The translations under genes were made by a program, and so were the position numbers. Below, one piece after another: positions 1 to 7,695 of a stretch of DNA of 10,700 nucleotides; positions within the stretch are counted from its first letter, which is position 1, and every line of letters starts with the position of its first letter. Location: NCBI GenBank assembly GCA_900617975.1, contig UZAE01001992.1, positions 1-10,700 on the forward strand. The letters are read 5' to 3'. Under the pieces are notes generated by a model, which did no database searches, was not told the DNA's origin, and saw nothing but the letters and a program-made list of their open reading frames with translations. The DNA comes from Rodentolepis nana (lineage: Eukaryota; Platyhelminthes; Cestoda; Cyclophyllidea; Hymenolepididae).

Positions 1-82
1 GTGCACCCTGGGCAACGTATACTCATACGGCTAAAAAAGTTTATCAACTGGTAGTTCACTTCTCACTTCAAACTACCATCAC
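1..82 (+). mobile_element. R1 retroposon, partial copy A1 (cut by window start)
   Basis: This block is identical over all 82 bases to positions 167-248, which lie inside the next R1 copy. It carries the R1 5' landmarks: GTGCACCCTGGGCAACG, then CTCATACGG, an A-rich stretch, and CTTCTCACTTCAAACTACC. The first roughly 30 bases of the element would lie outside the window. After position 82 the match stops abruptly, and the poly-C centre, the GGGCTAATGATAAC block and the tail are absent. Shared private differences from the copies at 6460 and 8512 show that A1 and A2 come from one duplication or conversion event, not from two independent insertions. Confidence 0.75.
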
Positions 83-137
83 ACAGCAACTATTTCCTGG
101 TTAACACAACGCTTGTATGCGTTTACATCTAGAGACA
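83..137. other. spacer between the two linked R1 copies
   Basis: These 55 bases separate the truncated copy A1 from the start of copy A2 and have no counterpart in the other R1 copies. Nothing recognisable is encoded. They may be host DNA trapped between two copies, or filler created when the 82-base block was duplicated. Confidence 0.4.
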
Positions 138-449
138 GGGGTGTACAATAGACTTACTTCCACGTGGTGCACCCTGGGCAACGTATACTCATACGGCTAA
201 AAAAGTTTATCAACTGGTAGTTCACTTCTCACTTCAAACTACCATCACCCCACTGTATGTCATATTCGACTACTTCTACAGTCCTCACCTTACCTTTTTC
301 TACCTTTTCTACCTTCGTCTTTGAAACACTCTTCTGTTCCCCACCCCTCTCGACTATTTTCACTTTGGTATTCCTTCCCTCTTTGAAGCTTGAAGTGAAC
401 TAAAGGGCTAATGATAACCATCAAAACGCCTTCATTTGATGCAATAATA
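138..449 (+). mobile_element. R1 retroposon copy A2, near full length
   Basis: The copy begins with GGGGTGTACAATAGACTTAC and follows the same order as the copies at 6460 and 8512: GGTGCACCCTGGGCAACG, CTCATACGG, ACTTCTCACTTCAAACTACC, CCCACTGTATGTCATATTC, a long pyrimidine-rich centre, then GGGCTAATGATAACCATCAA, CGCC and a decayed A/T tail (GATGCAATAATAA). It encodes no protein. Its length of about 312 bp is slightly below the two complete copies. I could not find a convincing target-site duplication, possibly because the 5' junction was rearranged together with copy A1. The ends are approximate. Confidence 0.8.
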
Positions 450-860
450 ATCTCTTCTCTTGAAACAACGCTTCAACGAAAGTATCTTTTCGATTACTAA
501 CTCCAGCTGTGCTTTACTCTTATTCTTAATATTTATTATTGAGTGTCTTTTTACAACCATCATTATCAGTATTGTATTTTGATGAATTTCGTTCTCCTTA
601 CCACCCATGCTTAAAACTGTCTGTTTAGAAAATTTGTCTTGTAATTTTGTCACAAGTTGGGTACGTAGACGCTTTCCAATAACCACGATGAGACGATTTT
701 GCGCAATTTTAACCCTTTCGAATTTAATCGACAGCCGTATGTATTTAAATAGCTTGCACATGCATCTAGTCTAGATTGAACAAAAGTACTTTTGGCATAA
801 CTGCCCCGCCAATTAATTAGTTCACATTCCTATGTTACAAGCGTAAGACTTCTCCATTCC

Positions 861-920
861 ACAAGAAAACACTATCTCTCCCCCTTCCCCCCTCCACCAC
901 CCCTCCCCTAGTTTTCTTGT
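861..920. repeat. perfect 10-bp inverted repeat enclosing C-rich tract
   Basis: ACAAGAAAAC at 861-870 is the exact reverse complement of GTTTTCTTGT at 911-920. The 40 bases between them are pyrimidine-rich and hold four C-tracts of at least four bases (880-884, 887-892, 900-903, 905-908). The spacers are 2, 7 and 1 bases, so the complementary strand fits the usual G-quadruplex pattern of four G-tracts with loops of 1 to 7. Whether it folds in the cell cannot be told from sequence. Confidence 0.6.
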
Positions 921-1244
921 TCCATAGGAGACTTTATCTTTGTTTTGCCAATCACCCGTCAACCACATATTATTTTGCTAATGAGTAGAGAAAATGAAGT
1001 TGTTTAATACGGGAAAAGAACGGGCTACACCAAATTGGCTTAATTCCTCCAAAATATCAAACCATCATCTTGTCTTTATTGTGCACTCTAAATTAGGCAC
1101 GAATGCGATTCACCCGGGATTCTTCTTTATTCGTTATAATTAAAAAGGGGCGGAAGAAGCTTTCTAAGGGTTTATTTAGTTAAAATCATTATTGTCCACC
1201 TGACTATCGCCTTCGTTGCATTTGTTTTCTTTGCAAACATTCCA

Positions 1245-1266
1245 CCCCCCCCCCCCCCCCCCCCCC
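1245..1266. repeat. poly-C homopolymer, 22 bases
   Basis: An uninterrupted run of 22 C bases in otherwise AT-rich DNA. It is the longest of several C or G runs in the window. The exact length may be unreliable, because long homopolymers are a common source of sequencing error. Confidence 0.9.
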
Positions 1267-1590
1267 TCTCGAGGATTAAGGTACTTATTATGGTAGCTGT
1301 CGAATGCATTGCATCCATCTTCCATCGATGGAAAGTGTCTGCAAATAGCTAAACCATGCAAAAGAAAGGTTATAAATAGAAAGTGAGTTGGTATGGTGAA
1401 TAATACCAAATCTAGGGACATTTTTACCATATTTTAGCTTTGGGTTCAGTTTATACGCTTTCTCCTGCATGGATACTGCTCACTGCTTCCTGTTACTAAT
1501 ATTAATGAACTTAAAACATATCCAATTTTTATCACATTTCTAGAGTAAACTCAAGTTCACATAATATGGTGCTTATTGAATAATTAAGTA

Positions 1591-1620
1591 TTATGTTGGC
1601 AACTAAGTCATTGCCGATTT
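1591..1620 (+). repeat. mariner left terminal inverted repeat
   Basis: The outer end begins TTATGTTGGCAACTAAGTCA. Compared with the right end read inward it differs at positions 3, 4 and 27 of 30. The two outer differences (AT here, GG at the right end) lie next to the cleavage site, and by memory of related elements the right end is the ancestral form. Confidence 0.92.
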
Positions 1621-1663
1621 CAAATAAGAAGGCAAATTCGGAATTATTGTTTAAAAATATAAC

Positions 1664-1669
1664 TTTATT
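1664..1669 (-). promoter_or_regulatory. AATAAA poly(A) signal overlapping transposase stop
   Basis: On the minus strand the final codon GAA is followed by the TAA stop, and the bases GAATAAAG place a canonical AATAAA across the stop codon. This would act as the polyadenylation signal of the transposase mRNA, leaving a very short 3' untranslated region inside the element. The function is inferred from the motif and its position only. Confidence 0.5.
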
Positions 1670-2680
1670 CAATTAGATATTGGCCGTTCTTGTCGATGAC
1701 CTTTTTCCATCGTTCTGGCAGAGTAAAAATTCCCCCTTCGTAAAATGTCCGGTCTTTGCTATTAAAAAACTGAATTAGGTGTGATCCGACATCATCCGCG
1801 TTGGTAAAAATTTTACCATTTAAAGAGTTTTGCATGGAACGAAACAAATGGTAATCCGAAGGCGCAAGGTCAGGGCTATATGGTGGGTGTGACAAAACAT
1901 CCCAACCCAGTTCCAATCATTTTTGCCGAGTAACCAAAAATGTGTGGGGCCTTGCGTTATCATGATGGAAAACAGCACCCTTCCGATTTGATAATGCCGG
2001 CCGCTTATCTTCAATTGCATCCTACAGTTTTTCGAGTTGTTCAACATACACATTTGAATTTATCGTTTGGTTCTGCGGCATGAGTTCAAAATACAAAATT
2101 CCTTTGTGATCCCACCACACTGACAGCATAATCTTTTTTTGGTGAATCTCTGCTTTTGATACTGTTTGGGCTGGTTGATCTTGCTTCACCCATGATCTCT
2201 TGCGAGTAACATTGTTATTAACTATCCACTTTTCGTCGCCAGTAACTAGGTTCTTCAGATATGGATCATTCTCGGCGAATCACAGATGCTAATCCGTTGC
2301 GTCAAATGAATTTCCTTTAACTGGTGAGGGATCCATAAATCAATTTTCTTGACATAACCAAAGGTTTTTAATTTTTTTTCAATGCATGTATGCGACACAT
2401 TGAGCTTCTCTGCAATATCTCGTGTTGTGCTGTGACGATTTGAATCGATAATGGCCTTGATATGGGTTTCATCCACTTCGACTGGGCAGCCAGATCGTTG
2501 TGAATTTTTCAGTGAAAAATCACCGGAACGAAATCTTTTAAACCAATTTCGACACTGCCTTTCTTTTAAGGCTTCATCTTCATATACGGCACATAACTTC
2601 TTTTGTGCTTGCGATGCGTTCTTGCCTTTTCGGAAGTAATACAATAAAATGTGTCGGAAGTGCACGTTATGTTCTTTCAT
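1665..2680 (-). pseudogene. mariner transposase, disrupted (frameshift and two stops)
   Basis: The product would be the D,D34D transposase that binds the element's ends, cuts them and inserts the DNA at TA. The start ATG at 2680 opens an intact N-terminal part: a first helix-turn-helix region (residues ~5-55, with NWFKRFRSGDFS at 45-56), a GCPVEVD linker (64-70; related proteins have GRP here, so an Arg to Cys change), a second helix-turn-helix region (~74-110) and WIPHQL at 116-121, the family's WVPHEL motif. After ICDS, near 2275, the frame shifts, apparently through a small deletion of about 13 bases judged from memory of relatives. The rest continues in the other frame to the TAA at 1667-1665 and ends YLIE. 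Catalytic Asp codons are at 2237 (TGDEKW), 1961 (HHDNARPH) and 1856 ([13 protein letters not shown]); the last two have exactly 34 residues between them. In-frame TAG (2024-2022) and TGA (1919-1917) interrupt this part. The full protein would have been about 340 residues. Confidence 0.96.
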
Positions 2681-2833
2681 TTTTAAATTGAGATAAAAGC
2701 AAAACTAAAGAACTAAACAAAAAAAATTTTTACTACTTAACCTAGAAGCCCATACAGTAAGAAAAAAAATATAGGTTAGATGCTCTGGCCACGTAAACAT
2801 AACAAAAGAAAGTATAGAGTGAATCTGTCAACA

Positions 2834-2863
2834 AAAACGGCAATGACTTAGTTGCCAACCCAA
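2834..2863 (-). repeat. mariner right terminal inverted repeat
   Basis: Read inward on the minus strand it begins TTGGGTTGGCAACTAAGTCA and matches the left end at 27 of 30 bases. TA follows directly outside at 2864-2865. This is the promoter-side end, since transposase is transcribed away from it. Confidence 0.93.
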
Positions 2864-3202
2864 TAATTTATATGGTTTCTCAATCGACTCAGTTCCATCT
2901 TTTCCTTCTAAAAACAGGATGCTATTTCAGAATTTCACGCCGCCAGAAGATTTTTGATCTCCTAGAGCAACATTCTCGTGCTCAAGTGATTGCTCCATAA
3001 CTACCTACAAGACCGCTATCCAATGTGTGATGTCATAAAATTTTTTTGGCATATATGTATAAAATGAGGAGTTTATAGCGCTTTTCGTCGCTTGTATACG
3101 TAAACTTCTCAGTTAACCTTAAGAGAATTCGAGTGAACTTAGTAGTTTATTTGAAAGACTTCTTTGTAAGTCTCATTTAGACAATTCGGAAGGACAGGCC
3201 AC

Positions 3203-3227
3203 AGAGAAAGAGAGAGAGGGAGAGAGA
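3203..3227. repeat. GA-rich purine run
   Basis: A 25-base stretch of only A and G, mostly GA repeats, forming a short imperfect microsatellite. No function is evident. Confidence 0.7.
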
Positions 3228-3394
3228 TTTACTGACGATGAAAGCTCCTTACATCCTAGACAGGTGTTCATGTAGGAGCATATCTTTTTTGAAAGCGCGC
3301 AACTCAACTCATTCTTAATTTAAGCAAAGCCTGCCTTCTAATCCAATTACTTCATTTCCTTCTCAATAAGTCCCTAACGGAACAATTTTAATGC

Positions 3395-3416
3395 TTGCCG
3401 TATTCAAATTCGGCAA
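3395..3416. repeat. short imperfect palindrome
   Basis: TTGCCGTATT and AATTCGGCAA are inverted copies with one mismatch, separated by only two bases. It could form a small hairpin or be a protein-binding palindrome. Nothing around it tells which, and chance is possible in this length of DNA. Confidence 0.4.
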
Positions 3417-4063
3417 AGACAGAAATACATAGGGCTTTTGTCCATGCTTGATTTGTAACGACAGAAATAATTATTATTAAATCAGTTGTTTTTGTAAGAA
3501 CTCTTTAAATCACGCTATTAGAATAATTATTTGTGGATAAAAACAAGAGTATTTCTGGAGTTCAGAAACCCTGCTTAGATATGGAGTGGGTAATGCGATG
3601 TGGCAACTACTAAAGATAATTTTTTTGGATCGGTCACCCAATCACTTTTGAATATTTTTACAGATTCGATCAGCGCAAGTTGGGCTTTAAAGCAAGGCTT
3701 ACAGCGTTCTCTCACACGTCAACTATACTGAGGCAAGATCGGATTTTGTCAATATCCTCTTTCATTATTTAATCTTAGGTTTGGAATTAATCTTGGGCTT
3801 GCAGAAGCTGATTATATTATTTGTTTTGTCTATTTGTTACCTACATAATCTCGCAACTATGTGCAATTAAGATTCTAGCAACAAGTTGGATTTGAATAAA
3901 ATACTACGCAACCTTTCTAACTGGCACAAATCTTGAACTTATCCACTAATCAACAAAGGCTTATTTAACCTTCCATCATCAGGCTGCATGATATTTGATC
4001 CTAAATTTGGCGATCTGGTGCTGCCTCTTTGATTTCCCAATTCTGTTTACGCCCACTTGGGAC

Positions 4064-4091
4064 GCGAAATGAATACCCCCCCCCATTTCGC
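4064..4091. repeat. 8-bp perfect inverted repeat around a C9 run
   Basis: GCGAAATG at 4064-4071 is the exact reverse complement of CATTTCGC at 4084-4091. The 12-base interval between them is AATA followed by C bases, and the C run is nine long including the first base of the right arm. This is the second case in the window of a C tract sitting in the loop of an inverted repeat. Confidence 0.5.
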
Positions 4092-4415
4092 TGTTTTGTA
4101 CCCTAAAAATGTTTTCGTTTGGTAATAATGCAAGCATGTTATATGTTTTTCCATGATAATAAATTGGTGTTTGGTTGGTTTATTTAAGGTTGGAATAAAA
4201 ACGAATTTAAAGACTTGATTTCTGTAAATTGACACTGAAGTCACTTTTTGGCGCTAAATGAAACGAGATCATCTATTCTCTCCGTCTTCGCCAAACGGAA
4301 GTGTGTGCAGCAAATTTCACACCCTTACTTCGCATTTAAAATAGTGTTTATTTCAAATGATCTTTATTAGTTCACTCGCCTTCAGTAATACACTCAACAC
4401 CTTGAAAATAAATTA

Positions 4416-4712
4416 CTATTTTGTATGTTTAATGGTGAACTCTGAACGATTTTGTCGTCTCCTTCCACCTATTTCTCCGCCACATCCACAATAGGCCTCT
4501 AATATGCTGACGTATTCATTTGTCTCCGGTTCTAACCGAATGCGTTTTACATTCGGCTTTGCTGAACCCACGATAATCGAATATGTCACCCCGGAGGTAA
4601 TGCTTATCCTAGAACCTTTTTTAGCTAGAAGAGTAGAGTTATCAGACTCCCTCGCAAGCTTCTCTCCTCTATATCTTCCAAAAGTAATTTCCCCTCCACA
4701 ACTAGCGAACAT
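4416..4712 (-). other. unassigned ORF, 98 codons
   Basis: An open frame from an ATG at 4712 to a TAG at 4418-4416. I do not recognise the product. It begins MFASCGGEITFGRYRGEK, contains a Cys/Gly cluster YCGCGGEIGG near residues 73-82, and ends in a basic stretch. The composition is less AT-rich than the flanks and the residues are not the Lys/Ile/Asn-rich mix typical of random frames in AT-rich DNA, which is why I list it. A plus-strand frame is also open across 4504-4716. It could be an exon, a relic of a repeat, or chance. I see no clear splice sites, homology or conserved domain. Confidence 0.2.
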
Positions 4713-5514
4713 GTAATCATATTTAATATCATATTACAATATCCATATTCACTATAGTTTACGGTATCCTTAATCTTTTCTTTAAAGCAAGCATTTCCCC
4801 ATTGCTTATGGGTTGCTTTCATCTTGCTGCTCATTGTGAGCGATTTGAGATGATTGGAGTAAGGGTAAAATTGGACTGAAATCATGCCACCTATTAGTTT
4901 CTTTTAACCAAAATGGTCCCTCCCTTTTGTCGTTCTATCCCTAACCTAGACCTTGACGGAATAGTGACACTGAACCCCTTTCAGTACCCGCATTCCATCC
5001 CACCCCTCCCCCCACCCCAACATTATCAGAGCTCTCTACACAGACTTTCCTAACACCTTTTATGAACACTTCTCACCTAGCTAAAGTATCTGCCCATTGA
5101 CTAATTTCCTCTTATTGTCTCTATTGTGTCTTTTGATAAACCACTGAATTGACTTCTCACAGACCTATATAATCAACAGCCTCTCTATTTTGCTCACAGT
5201 TTACCTGAACGATGGCACTTGAGAGGAAGTCAGAATCTCTCTTTAAATCTGAATTGAAAGCATTAATTCTTTATCATTTTTTAGGAAATAATTAAATAGT
5301 CATAATGGAAAATTTGCTTTACCAATATAGTTAAAAAGAAATTTTTTGAAAATATTACAGGAACGAAGATATTCTGAATGTTTCCTAAACGTGAGGTATA
5401 TGTCAAAAATGGAGCTTACTTATTAGTTTAAATAGTTTGGTATTTGATTTAATGAACCTGATCAATGACCCATGAAAGAGTGGTAAAAGCACAGTGATTG
5501 TGATTTCGGTATGT

Positions 5515-5559
5515 GGGGGAAGGGGGGGAAGGGGGGAGAGGGAGGGCGGGCGGGCGGGG
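5515..5559 (+). repeat. G-tract array, strong quadruplex-type motif
   Basis: Eight runs of at least three G (5515-5519, 5522-5528, 5531-5536, 5540-5542, 5544-5546, 5548-5550, 5552-5554, 5556-5559) are separated by one to three bases, which is enough for two adjacent four-tract quadruplexes. The last four tracts form a GGGC repeat. The surrounding DNA is AT-rich. Folding is predicted from the pattern, not shown. Confidence 0.75.
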
Positions 5560-6459
5560 AGTGTTGTTTCTAGAGCCGGTTTGATTTATGTCGGCCAAAG
5601 TCAATAAAGTTCCTCCAACATGTAAAGGCTCCAATTATCTTCAACCAATCAAAAATAAACGCAGACACTACTTAAATTGATTATCTTGTTTTAAGCTGTT
5701 CTGCATATATAAATATTAAAAATCAATAGATAGCATAATATAAATGCTGTGTATTATATAGAAAAAAAATATAATTTCAAGATTAACATTTAAAGTAACC
5801 CTAATCAAGAATACAGCGCAAACGCCAAAGATTGAAGTGCTTTACATTTAATTTGATTGAATAACCTCGAATCAGGGCTAATATTGAAAGGGGAAAAAGA
5901 TTGTGTTTGCATACTTTATTTGGCATTTCGACAGGGAATATTGCAAAACCTTGCAAATGCCTATTCTTTTCGTTAAGCGGGACAACTTCTTCTTCGCCTC
6001 ATCTTTCTTTGTTTTAAAAGTGTGGGCGAAATAAATTAGAAGCTATGCAGCATTTCGTGGAATGAAATCAGTCGTCTGGCTTATTAGAAAGTAAGATTTC
6101 CAGCTGACTATAAATTTTACAGTGCAACGAAAGAATTTAAGAAAGCACCCCCTTTGGGCTAAATGAAATAAGGCGCGACTAATGCAATTTTTTGCAGCCT
6201 TCATTCAGCCTTTTCAACACTTTTAGCATGCACACACAAAAAAATAATTTTAAAGAAATGAGGCAAAATGTTCCTGCGTATAGTAATATTTGTAATATTA
6301 GTTATTTTATGTTGCGCATTTAAGTATTCATAATATCGAAAGCTAAACCCCAAGGCGAGGATGATATTTCACCTTTTCTTCGATTGAAACAAAACAACAT
6401 TAGCTTTAGGGAATATAGTTGACAAATATGCAATATGCATATAAGTCCATATCTCAATA

Positions 6460-6782
6460 GGGGGTGTGAGATAGACTTACTTTCACATGGGGTAAATTGG
6501 GCAACGTATTCTCATACGGGAAAAATAGTCTATTAACCGGCAGTTGACTTCTCACTTCAAACCACCATGACCCACTGTATGTCATATTCTACCACTTCCA
6601 CAGTGCTCATCTTAACTTTTCTCTGCCTTGTGCTGTGAGTCTCTTTTACACCTGTGAATCAATCTTCTGTCCACCCCCCCCCCATTTTGTAACTTTGAAG
6701 TTCCTCCTCCCTGTGAAGCATTAAGTCAGCTAAAGGGCTAATGATAACTATCAAAACGTCTGTCATTGGAAATAAATAAATG
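6460..6782 (+). mobile_element. R1 retroposon copy B, full length with target-site duplication
   Basis: A 323-bp insertion bounded by the perfect 10-base direct repeat TATCTCAATA (6450-6459 and 6783-6792). It starts GGGGGTGTGAGATAGACTTAC and continues through GGGCAACGTATTCTCATACGG, CTATTAACCGGCAGTTGACT, ACTTCTCACTTCAAACCACC and a pyrimidine centre with a C10 run (6674-6683), then AAAGGGCTAATGATAACTAT and an AAATAAATAAATG tail. A fixed 5' end, an A-rich repeat tail and a variable-sequence target duplication are the signs of a SINE-type element copied through RNA by LINE enzymes. It has no open frame of note. I found no tRNA-like head with confident A and B boxes. Confidence 0.88.
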
Positions 6783-6882
6783 TATCTCAATAATCCTACT
6801 TAAAGCCCTCAGCACAGCAAATTGTAGTAAGCTCTACATTCTGATATATGATGATGCAAAAAAATGATTAGAGATGCAGGGT

Positions 6883-6940
6883 TAGCTCAAGGGTGTAGTC
6901 CTATCATACTTGTGAAAAGCTGGTTCCCAGGGCTCGTTTT
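6883..6940 (+). other. tRNA-like fragment, possible decayed tRNA-derived SINE head
   Basis: TAGCTCAAGGG at 6883-6893 fits the RNA polymerase III A-box pattern TRGYNNANNNG at every position and recalls the GGTTAGCTCA of many tRNA D-arms. GGTTCCCAGGGC begins at 6922, 39 bases further on, where a B box (GGTTCGANNCC) would be expected, but only its first half fits. A T5 run at 6936-6940 could end a polymerase III transcript. The anticodon arm does not pair, so this is not a working tRNA gene. Confidence 0.3.
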
Positions 6941-7649
6941 TCTTCTTGTGACTTGTCCCGATCTGCATTTATGAAAGGAAAATGAGATTATTGCCATTGA
7001 TGGATTGATTGAGGATGGAAAAATTTGGCCACCTGGTGACACTAATTATGACAAAAAATTCTAGTGAATTTAAAGTTGTGACTTCTTTGAAATGCAGTAT
7101 TGAATCGTCATTGAGATACATTCACGCCGATTGCAATATGACACCCACTCACTTGAGCACTGACCTCAAAGTTTTCTGAGCTTACTCCGCTTTTATTATT
7201 CTCCAATGTTTCAATGGCAAATTTAGAGATTTGTACACACAAAGACTAGCTGTAGGTATTGTCTTTAACCCCAATGACCAGATCTCAAACCTTGCATATA
7301 TAATTTGGTATTATATAAGCAAGCATTCGGCATAAATAAAAAATATAAAGCAATTTAATTGAGCATTGAATGACTTCCAGATTTCCAGATCTCCTAAACA
7401 TTGGGGAAGAAACTTTGTCCAAAGTTGTGTGAAAAACTTCTGGCCCGACATAATATTACCCATGAAGGTTTCTGCGTCACCTGTAGACCGGCATCTGTGT
7501 GTTTGTGTGGGAATTGGTTTGTGGCTCTGCCCCTGGGAGTCGTGGCCTTGGTTTGCACCCAACGCCTTTCATTCTCCCGTTGGTAACAGCGGAGGCAAAC
7601 ACAGGCATCAGTCAAACACCGCACCCCTTTGCAGTTCATAGACAAACGT

Positions 7650-7663
7650 TTGTGTGTGTGTGT

Positions 7664-7695
<32 letters not shown>
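7650..7695. repeat. compound (TG)n/(TA)n microsatellite
   Basis: Alternating TG repeats with one TA interruption pass into an uninterrupted TA run of about ten units, 46 bases in all. It directly follows the GC-richer block ending near 7645. Such compound dinucleotide tracts are common in animal genomes. Confidence 0.95.

Larger units (their letters stand above)
450..1588. other. intergenic stretch, no supported gene
   Basis: AT-rich sequence without a recognisable gene. A minus-strand open frame of 109 codons runs from about 761 to 432, but it reads into the tail of R1 copy A2 and resembles no known family, so I do not call it a gene. The stretch contains a C-rich tract between perfect inverted repeats (861-920) and a C22 run (1245-1266). 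Confidence 0.5.
1591..2863 (-). mobile_element. mariner transposon, complete ends, inactive
   Basis: A 1273-bp element of the Tc1/mariner superfamily, close to the usual 1.3 kb for mariner. The terminal inverted repeats match at 27 of 30 bases, and TA lies immediately outside both ends (1589-1590 and 2864-2865), the duplication expected of mariner insertion. It contains one transposase gene, read on the minus strand from 2680 to 1665, with about 180 bases of 5' leader and 74 bases after the stop. Ends of the TTGGGTTGGCAACTAAGT type and the transposase wording recall the mellifera/capitata branch of mariners. That subfamily assignment is from memory. The element cannot make its own transposase, because its reading frame is broken, but its ends could in principle still be recognised in trans. 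Confidence 0.95.
2866..6449. other. long intergenic stretch, no supported gene
   Basis: About 3.6 kb of AT-rich DNA without a recognisable coding sequence, RNA gene or mobile element. It includes small inverted repeats (3244-3279, 3395-3416, 4064-4091, 4536-4556, 6157-6210), a purine-only run (3203-3227), an unassigned minus-strand ORF (4416-4712), a C-rich patch near 5000-5020, and a G-tract array (5515-5559). Parts could be introns of a gene lying outside the window, but I see no convincing exon. Confidence 0.5.

Noticed and set aside
106..473. ACAACGCTT at 106-114 and 465-473 as a target-site duplication for R1 copy A2
   Set aside because: Both lie more than 15 bases outside the element ends as defined by copies B and C, so a 9-base chance match is more likely.
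1180..1320. Possible degraded R1 copy around the C22 run
   Set aside because: Only the C run followed by TCTCGA resembles R1. The conserved GGGCTAATGATAAC block and the 5' landmarks are absent.
1176..1430. Minus-strand frame with a run of nine glycines
   Set aside because: The glycines come from the C22 homopolymer, and nothing else in the frame resembles a protein family.
1820..2053. Minus-strand open frame of 77 codons inside the mariner
   Set aside because: It runs out of phase with the transposase. The frame that encodes GILYFELMPQ, HHDNARPH and YSPDLAPSD is the neighbouring one, so this frame is a shadow.
2451..2639. Plus-strand open frame of 62 codons
   Set aside because: It is antisense to the well-matched helix-turn-helix part of the transposase and has no independent support.
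5449..5634. Proline-rich minus-strand frame
   Set aside because: The Pro/Ser run is only the G-tract array read on the other strand.
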